NCBI GenBank assembly: GCA_020052975.1
Contig: JAGVOC010000374.1
Coordinates: forward strand, 1 to 5,473
Origin: Desulfobacterales bacterium
GTDB lineage: Bacteria > Desulfobacterota > Desulfobacteria > Desulfobacterales > RPRI01
Length of the DNA stretch: 5,473 nucleotides
Reading direction: 5' to 3'
Within the stretch, counting starts at the first letter, position 1, and each line of letters starts with the position of its first letter. The notes under the pieces were generated by a model that was not told where the DNA came from, made no database searches, and saw only the letters and a list, made by a program, of their open reading frames with translations. Below, in pieces: positions 1 to 5,399 of this stretch. Position numbers and translations under genes: made by a program.

Positions 1-633
1 GTGATTCGTCATCGCACCGCGTCCGAACGACTCTGCCAGAGCCGCAACAGTTGCGCTGTGTCAGATACGCGCCTGGTGTTCGATATAGACAAGTCCGAGG
101 GACCTCAACAATGCCTGATAAATCCAGCATTCTTCGTTGTCGAGCGCTGCGCTTCCGACGGAGGCGATAGCGGTCGTACGGTTTACGGTTTGGCCTTTAT
201 CATTTTTCAGTGTGAAAGAAGCTTCCCTTGTTGCCTTGATCCTTTTCGTGATTTCGGCAAGAGTCCATTCCCAGGATACCTTCTTCCATTCCTTTGAATT
301 GGGCGCCCTGTACATCGGCTCGGTAAGCCTGTTCTTGTTTTCGGCAAGCTGAGAAAGTGCGGAACCTTTTGAACAAAGGGCGCCGCGGTTAATAACATGA
401 TCCGGGTCTCCTTCAATGTTTATGACGCGGCCCTTGTCTTTGCTGGTGTGTACTATAGCTCCGCATCCTACGGCACAATAACAGCAGATCGTGGTTGTCT
501 CCTTTGCGTCCTTGGTTTTAAGCGTTAGTGCGTGAGCCCTGACCGGAGACAGGTCAAACCCCATACCGCTAACGGCGATTCCGGCAGCAGTTGCGCCGGA
601 AATCTTGATAAACCTTCTTCTTGTTACATTCAT
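1..633 (-). CDS. fdhA: Formate dehydrogenase alpha subunit, selenocysteine-containing, N-terminal part (runs off left edge)
   Basis: This is the catalytic subunit of a periplasmic respiratory formate dehydrogenase (molybdopterin oxidoreductase family, FdnG/FdhA type), which oxidises formate to CO2. The visible 211 codons begin with a twin-arginine signal: T-R-R-R-F-I-K at residues 4-10, a hydrophobic stretch, and a likely AHA cleavage site at 33-35. The protein is therefore expected to be exported already folded. A [4Fe-4S] motif follows: C50-x2-C53-x3-C57-x29-C87, with the family's conserved Lys at 89. An in-frame TGA at 61-63 is codon 191. It is preceded by HQARI and followed by HSATVAALAESFGRGAMTNH, which matches the region around the active-site selenocysteine of E. 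coli FdnG, so it is read as Sec191 followed by the catalytic His192. The start is fixed by a strong AAGGAGGT seven bases upstream. The gene lies 77 bp after moaA, which supplies its cofactor pathway. The remaining, larger C-terminal part lies outside the window. Family assignment is very sure; N- versus O-type is not resolved. Confidence 0.95.
31..50 (-). promoter_or_regulatory. Probable bacterial SECIS hairpin downstream of the Sec codon
   Basis: Counting the U of UGA as 1, nucleotides 14-33 can fold as a short stem-loop at the spacing known for E. coli fdnG and fdhF. The pairs are C14-G33, U15-A32, U18-A30, G19-C29 and C20-G28, with U17 available as the bulged U and an apical loop G21 to G27. 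U24 is kept in the loop, but the usual G at 23 is C here. A competing CUCU/AGAG stem is possible. This was judged by eye without folding energies. Its role would be to recruit SelB with Sec-tRNA. Confidence 0.55.
61..63 (-). other. In-frame UGA selenocysteine codon (Sec191 of formate dehydrogenase)
   Basis: Read on the minus strand this codon is TGA, and it would end the formate dehydrogenase after 190 residues. The frame stays open for at least 20 more codons to the window edge. Those codons encode the conserved H-S-A-T-V-A-A-L-A and F-G-R-G-A-M-T-N-H segments that follow Sec in FdnG-type enzymes. In this family Sec ligates the molybdenum. Automatic annotation that treats TGA as stop would split the gene here. 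Confidence 0.93.
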
Positions 634-668
634 AGACTTACCTCCTTTTCTCTACCCCAGTTAATAAA

Positions 669-696
669 ACTTCTATTCTTAATAAAAGCCAGAAGT
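669..696 (-). repeat. Inverted repeat between moaA and fdhA, possible weak terminator or mRNA hairpin
   Basis: On the minus strand ACTTCT and AGAAGT form a perfect 6-bp inverted repeat separated by 16 bases. A nested CTT/AAG can pair inside it, and TTTATT follows. The stem is AT-rich and the T tract is interrupted. It could reduce read-through from moaA into fdhA or protect a processed end, but it is not a convincing intrinsic terminator. No clear separate promoter is visible between it and fdhA. Confidence 0.35.
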
Positions 697-710
697 GAGT
701 AGACTGCTTT

Positions 711-1730
711 TCAGCCCCCTATTGCGGACATCCGGCCTGAAATCATGCCCGAATGGTTTGCAACAAGAGGGTGTTCAAAAGGTTTATTGTAAACCGCCTT
801 ATGGATAATTTCGGCCAGTTCACTGTCGGAGCATCCGTTTCTAAGCGGGCCTTTAAGGTCTGTCTCGTTTTCCGATAAGAGGCAGGTCTTTAAATTTCCG
901 CTTGCCGTTAACCTGAGCCTATTGCAACTGCTGCAAAAATGCTCGCTTATCGGTCTTATAAAACCGACTTCGCCTTTTGCGTTTTCGAACCTGAAACGTT
1001 TGGCAGGACCGTCAAATAACATGTTTTCAACAGGATCCAGACGGCCTATGGAACTGATACGGTTTTTTATCTCAGGAGCAAGAAGCTGTCTGGATATCAT
1101 CGGTGATGTGCCTATAGGCATATATTCAATGAACCTGATCTGAAACGGATAAGATAATGACAACCTGGCAAAATCAGGCAGTTCATCGTCGTTTATACCG
1201 TTTAATGCAACCACATTGATTTTTACCGGATCAAACCCCATATCAAGCGCCAGCATTATGCTCTCCCATACCTCATTGAAAGCATCTATCCCTGTAATTC
1301 TTTTGAATTTATCTTTATCAAGGGTGTCCATACTGATATTCAAGCGCCTGATGCCTGCGGATTTGATCTTCTTTATTTTTTCTTTCAGGAAAACACCGTT
1401 TGTCGTGATGGAGAGATCTGAAAGGCCTTCCAGGCTGCTCAATCCGGCCAGAAACTCACAAATGCCCTTCCTTACGAGGGGCTCGCCTCCTGTTATCCTG
1501 ATTTTTGATACTCCAAGATGTGTGAATATCCGGGCTATTCTGAATATCTCCTCGTAACGCAGAATCTCTGTGCAAGGGAGTTTTGAAATTTTTTCATGGG
1601 TCATGCAATATATGCATTTCATATTGCATCGGTCGGTAACGGAAATACGAAGGTAGTCAAGCCGGCGTTTATATTGATCAACCAGTTTAATTTCAGGTAG
1701 TTTTATTATACTTGCGCAGCTTGGTGTCAT
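711..1730 (-). CDS. moaA: GTP 3',8-cyclase MoaA (radical SAM, molybdenum cofactor biosynthesis)
   Basis: MoaA catalyses the radical SAM cyclisation of GTP to 3',8-cyclo-7,8-dihydro-GTP, which MoaC turns into cyclic pyranopterin monophosphate. This is the first committed step to molybdopterin, in the cytoplasm. The 339-residue length fits the family. The radical SAM cluster motif is C35-x3-C39-x2-C42, preceded by DYLRISVTDR. The SAM-binding GGEP is at 81-84. The second, substrate-binding [4Fe-4S] site is C266-x2-C269-x13-C283 with the conserved NRLRLT between. The chain ends in the characteristic Gly-Gly required by MoaA. The ATG start has no good Shine-Dalgarno sequence. Homologs usually begin near LVDQY (residues 16-20), so the first 15 residues are the uncertain part. 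It stands upstream of the molybdopterin-dependent formate dehydrogenase gene, and the two may be cotranscribed. It has its own candidate promoter in the 141-bp gap behind the cobA-hemD gene. Confidence 0.96.
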   Translation of the reverse strand: MTPSCASIIKLPEIKLVDQYKRRLDYLRISVTDRCNMKCIYCMTHEKISKLPCTEILRYEEIFRIARIFTHLGVSKIRITGGEPLVRKGICEFLAGLSSLEGLSDLSITTNGVFLKEKIKKIKSAGIRRLNISMDTLDKDKFKRITGIDAFNEVWESIMLALDMGFDPVKINVVALNGINDDELPDFARLSLSYPFQIRFIEYMPIGTSPMISRQLLAPEIKNRISSIGRLDPVENMLFDGPAKRFRFENAKGEVGFIRPISEHFCSSCNRLRLTASGNLKTCLLSENETDLKGPLRNGCSDSELAEIIHKAVYNKPFEHPLVANHSGMISGRMSAIGG

Positions 1731-1785
1731 CCGGCTTTTTTTAAATTTAGTATCAGGGATGAAAAACTCAGATTAGACAAGCAAT

Positions 1786-1814
1786 TTTTTATTCTGATTT
1801 GGTAATATTGTCAA
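1786..1814 (-). promoter_or_regulatory. Candidate sigma-70 promoter for moaA
   Basis: On the minus strand a perfect TTGACA (1814-1809) is followed after 17 bases by TAAAAA (1791-1786), four of six matches to the -10 consensus. Transcription would start near 1779 and give a leader of about 49 bases before the moaA ATG. A second TTGACA lies nine bases upstream (1823-1818) but has no matching -10 element. Recognised by eye only. Confidence 0.45.
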
Positions 1815-1816
1815 GC

Positions 1817-1832
1817 ATGTCAATAATGACAT
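1817..1832. promoter_or_regulatory. Perfect dyad upstream of the moaA promoter, possible operator
   Basis: ATGTCA and TGACAT form a perfect 6-bp inverted repeat around a 4-base AT spacer. It sits just upstream of the putative -35 element, centred about 45 bases before the predicted transcription start. The arm and spacer geometry resembles sites of Crp/FNR-type activators (FNR is TTGAT-N4-ATCAA), but the bases do not match FNR. The regulator is unknown. Confidence 0.3.
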
Positions 1833-1851
1833 ATCGTAAAAACTTAATATT

Positions 1852-1866
1852 TGCCGCAAAACGGCA
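1852..1866 (-). terminator. Weak hairpin after the cobA-hemD stop, possible terminator
   Basis: TGCCG and CGGCA pair perfectly around a TTTTG loop, beginning five bases beyond the TAA of the fusion gene. The following minus-strand sequence is AT-rich, with a T run (GTTTTTA) only about ten bases later. The stem is short and the T tract is displaced, so termination may be partial. Together with the promoter-like element downstream it suggests a boundary between the tetrapyrrole and the moaA-fdhA units. Confidence 0.4.
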
Positions 1867-1871
1867 TAAAC

Positions 1872-3401
1872 TTATCTTTTTACGTAGTGTTGAAGAATGG
1901 CATCGCAAAGGCCCGGTATCGTGAAGAATTCTGCGATAATACTGACTTTAAATCCCATCTCTTTTGCGGTATCGGCGGTAATGGGGCCAATTGCCGCGAC
2001 AATTACATCCTTCATGAGTTCTTCAACAATGCCGGCCGGGAGAAGGGCGGCAAAATTTTTCACCGTAGAAGAACTGGTAAAGGTTATGAGATCTATGGTT
2101 TTATTTTTAAGCTCCTTAATCAGGTCAGCGGCCCCACCGGTTACAGCCCTTGTCTGGTAAGCTGTTATTTCATCTACAAATGCACCCATTTTTACAAGCT
2201 CTTCGGGAAGTACGATTCTTGCTTCTTTGGCACGCGGGAGCAATATCCTTTTCCCTTTCAGGTCCTCATTCCGGAAAGCATCAACAACAGATTCAGCTCT
2301 GTAACTTTCCGGGATAATATCGCTTTTAAGTCCGTAACCGAGGAGCCTTTCCGATGTTGCAGGGCCGATAACTGCTGTTTTAATCTTATGGAAAGAGCGC
2401 ATATCCCTGCCATTTGCAAAAAGTCGCTCAAAAAAGAAACTTACCCCGTTTACGCTCGTAAAAATCAGCCAGTCATATGTTGAAAGGTTCTCAATTGCCT
2501 TGTCAAGAGGGCTGAAATCGTCCGGAGGCTCAACTTTTATTGTGGGGAATTCGAGGCATTCCGCCCCAAGGGCAGACAGTATGCCGACCAGATCGCTTGC
2601 CTGCTCCCTTGCTCTTGTGACGGCGATTCGTTTCCCGAAAAGAGGTCTTTTCTCAAACCAGTCCATCTTTTCTTTCAATTTTACGACATTTCCGACAACA
2701 ATTATAGCAGGAGCTTTAAGGCCGGCTGCTTTGACGCGTTCAACGATGTTCCCGATGGTTCCTGAAACGCTTGTCTGCCTCGGAGTTGTTCCCCAGCGGA
2801 CAAGGGCAACGGGAGTATCGAAGGACATACCGTGATTCATAAGACGCATTACAATATTGGGAAGATTTTTTACACCCATGAGGAAAACGAGAGTCCCGAT
2901 TCCTTTTGCAAGCGCTTCCCAGTTTATGCCTGATTCTTCTTTTCCGGGATCTTCATGGCCTGTAACGAAAGCAACAGTTGATGTAAACGTCCTGTGGGTT
3001 AACGGAATTCCGGCATATGCCGGGGCGGCTATCGCGGAGGTTACGCCGGGAACAACTTCAAAAGGAATACCATTTTCTATCAGCACTTCAGCTTCTTCGG
3101 CGCCACGTCCGAAGATGAAAGGGTCTCCGCCTTTAAGTCTCGTAACCATAAGGCCCTCTTTGGCCTTTTCGGTAATAAGGGCATTTATGCCATCCTGGGA
3201 CAATGTATGGTCACCGCCCTGTTTCCCGACATAAATTATTTGGGCCTCTTTTTTTGCGTAGTTGAGCAGAGTTGGAGATGCCAGATAATCGTACACTATT
3301 ACATCAGCACGTTTAATGCACTCCATGCCCTTTACGGTAATAAGGCCTGGATCTCCCGGGCCTGCGCCAACAAGGTATACTTTGCCTTTTTGAGTTTTCA
3401 T
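1872..3401 (-). CDS. cobA-hemD: Uroporphyrinogen-III C-methyltransferase / uroporphyrinogen-III synthase fusion (CobA-HemD)
   Basis: This is a 509-residue bifunctional cytoplasmic enzyme. Residues about 6-245 are a SAM-dependent uroporphyrinogen-III methyltransferase. The N-terminal signature is VGAGPGDPG (11-19) and the second conserved block is GGDPFIFGRG (91-100), with PGVTSAIAAPAYAGIPLTHR (118-137) typical of SUMT. This domain makes precorrin-2. Residues about 255-505 are a HemD domain. It starts at RPLFGKRIAVTRAREQASDL and includes the FTSVNGV (314-320) and FTSSSTVKNF (441-450) loops and IGPITADTAKEMG. It cyclises hydroxymethylbilane with inversion of ring D. The gene follows hemC by 27 bp, so substrate is made next door. 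The ribosome binding site is weak (GGGA five bases before ATG), which suggests reliance on cotranscription with hemC. Such fusions are common in Desulfobacterota and Clostridia. The product feeds siroheme and cobalamin, and in many sulfate reducers the siroheme-dependent heme route; which of these operate here cannot be seen. Confidence 0.96.
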   Translation of the reverse strand: MKTQKGKVYLVGAGPGDPGLITVKGMECIKRADVIVYDYLASPTLLNYAKKEAQIIYVGKQGGDHTLSQDGINALITEKAKEGLMVTRLKGGDPFIFGRGAEEAEVLIENGIPFEVVPGVTSAIAAPAYAGIPLTHRTFTSTVAFVTGHEDPGKEESGINWEALAKGIGTLVFLMGVKNLPNIVMRLMNHGMSFDTPVALVRWGTTPRQTSVSGTIGNIVERVKAAGLKAPAIIVVGNVVKLKEKMDWFEKRPLFGKRIAVTRAREQASDLVGILSALGAECLEFPTIKVEPPDDFSPLDKAIENLSTYDWLIFTSVNGVSFFFERLFANGRDMRSFHKIKTAVIGPATSERLLGYGLKSDIIPESYRAESVVDAFRNEDLKGKRILLPRAKEARIVLPEELVKMGAFVDEITAYQTRAVTGGAADLIKELKNKTIDLITFTSSSTVKNFAALLPAGIVEELMKDVIVAAIGPITADTAKEMGFKVSIIAEFFTIPGLCDAILQHYVKR

Positions 3402-3428
3402 TTTTTCCCGTGAGATAATTTTGACTTT

Positions 3429-4355
3429 TTACAGGGCTGTCAGATTTTCAAGCAATTTTTTAGCTCCCATGGAAAGGAGGCGGTCAGCAAGAGCGATGCC
3501 TATGCTTTCCGATGATTCAAGGGGACCTGTAAGCTTATCTTTGAGAACAATATTTCCATCAAGATCGGAAACGAGCCCTGTTATCATAAAATTATTATTA
3601 TCTGTCTTTCCGTGGCCTGCAATCGGAATCTGGCACCCCCCTTCGAGCCTTTTAAGAAAAGCACGCTCACCCGATACTACTGCGCTGGTCAGATAATGAT
3701 TTAATGCGGTTGCATAACCTGATATCCTCGGATCATTTTCTCTAATTTCAATACATAAAGCTCCTTGTCCGACAGCCGGAAGCATTATTTCTTCGTCTAT
3801 ATATTCAGTAATTAGTTCTTCAAGCCCGAGCCGTTTTATTCCTGCCGCTGCAAGTATTATTGCGTCAAACTCACCCGAATCAAGTTTTCTTATTCGTGTA
3901 TCAAGATTACCTCGCAATGGTAAAATTACCAGATCCGGCCTTATGTGCTTTAACTGTGCCATGCGACGGAGACTGCTTGTGCCAATCCGGGTGTTTTTCG
4001 GAAGCCCGGACAAAAAAAGCCCGTTTTTTGAAATAAGAACATCCCTTGGATTTTCACGTTCAGGAATTGCCCCTATAGCGAGGCCTTCAAGAGTTTCGGC
4101 CGGCATGTCTTTCATGCTGTGCACGGCCATATCGATGCGATTTTCAATTAGAGCTTCTTCTATCTCTTTAACGAAGAGTCCCTTTCCGCCTACCTTTGCC
4201 AGCGGAACATCGAGAATCTTGTCGCCCTTTGTTTTTATTATTTCAAGCTCAACTTCTATGTCACGATGTTTTTGTAAAAGCTCCGTCCTGACCCAGCTGG
4301 CCTGCCAGAGTGCAAGCTTGCTTCCTCTTGTGCCAATTATGATCTTTGTTTTCAT
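3429..4355 (-). CDS. hemC: Hydroxymethylbilane synthase (porphobilinogen deaminase)
   Basis: HemC joins four porphobilinogen molecules into hydroxymethylbilane, using a covalently bound dipyrromethane cofactor. Visible features are the N-terminal IGTRGSKLALWQA (7-19), the catalytic Asp83 in AVHSMKDMP, GTSSLRR (125-131), LRGNLDTR (148-155), LPAVGQGAL (192-200) and the cofactor-attachment Cys241 in LEGGCQIPI. The length from this start is 308 residues, matching the usual 300-315. An upstream ATG at 4463 in the same frame would add 36 basic, unconserved residues lying wholly over the fmdB coding region, so I reject it. The chosen ATG shares its A with the TGA stop of fmdB (TGATG). There is no strong Shine-Dalgarno, which points to translational coupling. 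The next gene, cobA-hemD, starts 27 bp after the stop and uses the product. Confidence 0.96.
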   Translation of the reverse strand: MKTKIIIGTRGSKLALWQASWVRTELLQKHRDIEVELEIIKTKGDKILDVPLAKVGGKGLFVKEIEEALIENRIDMAVHSMKDMPAETLEGLAIGAIPERENPRDVLISKNGLFLSGLPKNTRIGTSSLRRMAQLKHIRPDLVILPLRGNLDTRIRKLDSGEFDAIILAAAGIKRLGLEELITEYIDEEIMLPAVGQGALCIEIRENDPRISGYATALNHYLTSAVVSGERAFLKRLEGGCQIPIAGHGKTDNNNFMITGLVSDLDGNIVLKDKLTGPLESSESIGIALADRLLSMGAKKLLENLTAL

Positions 4356-4585
4356 CAATGGCCGCAACCTGCACAGCTGGCAGCCGAACATCCGCCGCAT
4401 GAAGAAGAAGATGAGGATGCCCTGACTGTTTCGCCGCCGCTTCCTTTGCTGACGAAACCGCATGTAGACATAAGTTTTCTTGCTTTTTTGCTTTTGCAGG
4501 AAGGGCAGACCGGTTTTTCTTTTCCAAAGACTATAGATTCAAAATTATGGTTACATTTATCACAATGATACTCGAAAATTGGCAT
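4355..4585 (-). CDS. FmdB-family zinc ribbon protein
   Basis: This is a 76-residue protein of the FmdB/CxxC_CxxC_SSSS regulatory zinc-ribbon family. It begins MPIFEYHCDKC and has two CxxC knuckles, C8-x2-C11 and C27-x2-C30, which should bind one zinc. A flexible Ser/Gly/Cys tail follows (about 48-76) with a run of six serines, then CGGC (63-66) and CAGC (71-74). The family was named from a proposed regulator of a formamidase operon, and its biochemical role is poorly defined. An in-frame ATG at 4717 would add 44 residues. The internal ATG is preferred because family members start with MP-x-YEY-like sequence and a GGAG lies seven bases upstream. It heads the tetrapyrrole cluster and overlaps hemC by one base, suggesting a role or stoichiometry tied to HemC. 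That link is inference. The extra cysteines in the tail could bind a second metal or be redox-active. Confidence 0.9.
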   Translation of the reverse strand: MPIFEYHCDKCNHNFESIVFGKEKPVCPSCKSKKARKLMSTCGFVSKGSGGETVRASSSSSSCGGCSAASCAGCGH

Positions 4586-4591
4586 TATATA

Positions 4592-4597
4592 TCTCCA
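4592..4597 (-). promoter_or_regulatory. Ribosome binding site that fixes the fmdB start
   Basis: TGGAGA on the minus strand places GGAG seven bases before the ATG at 4585. It supports the 76-residue protein over the longer reading from 4717. Confidence 0.75.
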
Positions 4598-4641
4598 TTG
4601 TTTTAACATTATGGCCTGCAGCGACCATTCTTTTATTAATG

Positions 4642-4661
4642 ATCTGTAGCACATATCTGTA
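4642..4661. repeat. Short direct repeat in the fmdB leader
   Basis: ATCTGTA occurs twice (4642-4648 and 4655-4661) with a 6-base spacer, a period of 13 bases. It lies downstream of the tentative promoter, inside the predicted leader. It could be a regulator site or chance; nothing else in the 265-bp gap between fmdB and the PxxKW gene looks coding. Confidence 0.3.
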
Positions 4662-4688
4662 CACCTCTTTATAAGGCTGTATGCGGCT

Positions 4689-4717
4689 CTTTTATCACCA
4701 TAGGAGTTTCCCGGCAA
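4689..4717 (-). promoter_or_regulatory. Tentative promoter for fmdB-hemC-cobA-hemD
   Basis: TTGCCG (4717-4712), 17 bases, then TAAAAG (4694-4689): four of six matches in each box. This would start the transcript near 4682 and leave an untranslated leader of about 97 bases. It is the best candidate I found between the upstream terminator and fmdB, but it is weak, and another promoter type cannot be excluded. Confidence 0.3.
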
Positions 4718-4789
4718 GTGGATATTTCTGATAAAATTAAAGAAGAATCATCCCCGGATTAGTTGATGGAGTGGGAGGATTTAAGACAC

Positions 4790-4820
4790 AAAAACCCCGC
4801 TCAAACAAATGAGCAGGGTT
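4790..4820 (-). terminator. Intrinsic terminator of the PxxKW gene
   Basis: On the minus strand AACCCTGCTCA and TGAGCGGGGTT pair over 11 positions, ten as Watson-Crick pairs and one as U-G, around a 6-base loop. A run of T residues then continues (4794-4790). It lies about 30 bases beyond the stop of the PxxKW gene. This is a classic Rho-independent terminator, and it separates that gene from the fmdB-hem cluster. Confidence 0.9.
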
Positions 4821-4850
4821 ATAAATCGTGTCCCATCAGCGTTACCTCTA

Positions 4851-5129
4851 TTACCGGCTTCCCCGTTTGGATGCTTTAAGAGGATTGAGTTTAGCCTTTG
4901 CTTCAGCAGGAGTTGCTACGATATGCGTTGCAAGATTGCAATTGCCGTTTTTCCATTTCAAAGAAGGATCAGGACAGGTTGAGCAGTACCAGGCTGATGA
5001 ATATTCCGTGTTACGGCCGCAGCCTTTGCACTTTTCAATCAGCTCATGACAAATTCCGCCGTTGTAAGAACACCCCTTAGCTGACATAAAGGGACATTCC
5101 TTGTTTTTTCTGACTGTTGAACAAACCAT
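4851..5129 (-). CDS. PxxKW family cysteine-rich protein (function unknown)
   Basis: This is a small 92-residue soluble protein with nine cysteines: C3, C12, C20, C27, C34, C37, C49, C52 and C64. The diagnostic P-S-L-K-W is at 55-59 and is followed by NGNCNLATHI. The GCSYNGGICHELIEKCKGCGR segment (19-39) and the later cysteines suggest metal or iron-sulfur binding, which I cannot prove. There is no signal peptide or membrane segment, and the C-terminal tail is Lys-rich. The family is, to my knowledge, found mainly in Desulfobacterota and has no assigned role. An in-frame GTG at 5141 would add four residues. The ATG at 5129 is chosen because AAAGGTGG lies eight bases upstream and overlaps those GTG codons, and because MVC is the expected N-terminus. 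It is a single-gene unit with its own promoter and terminator. Confidence 0.85.
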   Translation of the reverse strand: MVCSTVRKNKECPFMSAKGCSYNGGICHELIEKCKGCGRNTEYSSAWYCSTCPDPSLKWKNGNCNLATHIVATPAEAKAKLNPLKASKRGSR

Positions 5130-5137
5130 TCTTTTCA

Positions 5138-5145
5138 CCACCTTT
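5138..5145 (-). promoter_or_regulatory. Ribosome binding site that fixes the PxxKW start
   Basis: AAAGGTGG, close to the AAGGAGG consensus, sits eight bases before the ATG at 5129. It contains one of the alternative GTG codons, which argues against a start there. Confidence 0.65.
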
Positions 5146-5161
5146 CCATAGTAACAAAACT

Positions 5162-5199
5162 AAAAAAAAGCCTGGTTGAGAAATTCTCCAAGCCTTTTT
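5162..5199 (-). terminator. Terminator-like hairpin inside the PxxKW leader (possible attenuator)
   Basis: On the minus strand GCUUGG (5193-5188) pairs with CCAGGC (5175-5170), with one U-G wobble. The stem can extend outward by a G-U and five A-U pairs, and the 3' arm ends in a run of eight T residues (5169-5162). The loop is about 12 bases. On the plus strand the wobble becomes a C-A mismatch, so the structure favours minus-strand RNA. It lies between the predicted transcription start near 5222 and the start codon at 5129, where a premature terminator would act. Confidence 0.55.
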
Positions 5200-5228
5200 C
5201 CTAAGCTGTTAAATTTTTAATGCGGTGT

Positions 5229-5257
5229 AATATAATTAAGTCTTTATACTTTGTCAA
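5229..5257 (-). promoter_or_regulatory. Strong sigma-70-type promoter for the PxxKW gene
   Basis: On the minus strand there is a perfect TTGACA (5257-5252), a 17-base spacer and TATATT (5234-5229), five of six matches to TATAAT. The predicted start is near 5222, giving a leader of about 93 bases that includes the terminator-like hairpin. It is the best promoter match in the window. Confidence 0.75.
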
Positions 5258-5356
5258 CCAAAATATATAAAATTATCCGAAATTGCATCCAAATTATTTC
5301 TGCCCTTTGCATTCTGCACTAGAAATGAACTTTTTTCGAGTCCATAAAATTTGATG

Positions 5357-5384
5357 TTGACACTTTCATGCCGTTTTGTTACTT
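5357..5384 (+). promoter_or_regulatory. Possible promoter of the tRNA-Ala gene
   Basis: A perfect TTGACA (5357-5362) is followed after 16 bases by TTACTT (5379-5384), a poor -10 element. A GC-rich GGCCGG (5385-5390) follows directly, like the discriminator of stringently controlled stable-RNA promoters. The start would fall just before the mature tRNA. The position is persuasive; the -10 is not. Confidence 0.4.
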
Positions 5385-5399
5385 GGCCGGATACAAATC

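Noticed and set aside
61..633. Formate dehydrogenase as a truncated pseudogene ending at 61
   Set aside because: Family sequence continues in the same frame after the TGA, and the position coincides with the known selenocysteine site.
1731..1785. Molybdenum-cofactor riboswitch upstream of moaA
   Set aside because: The predicted leader is only about 50 bases and AT-rich, too short for that multi-helix RNA, and no matching paired elements were seen.
1851..2483. Open frame of 210 codons on the plus strand
   Set aside because: It lies wholly antisense to the cobA-hemD gene, whose protein motifs are unambiguous. The plus-strand product shows no recognisable domain and has a composition typical of an antisense shadow.
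3429..4463. Longer hemC reading with 36 extra N-terminal residues
   Set aside because: The extra residues overlap the conserved fmdB frame and are Arg-rich without HemC similarity. The 308-residue form has the normal length and start.
4355..4717. Longer fmdB reading with 44 extra N-terminal residues
   Set aside because: The extension has no family similarity, while the internal ATG starts the canonical MPIFEYHC and has its own GGAG at proper spacing.
5162..5199. Plus-strand terminator reading toward the tRNA
   Set aside because: No plus-strand gene lies upstream to be terminated, and one stem pair becomes a C-A mismatch on that strand; the minus-strand RNA folds better.
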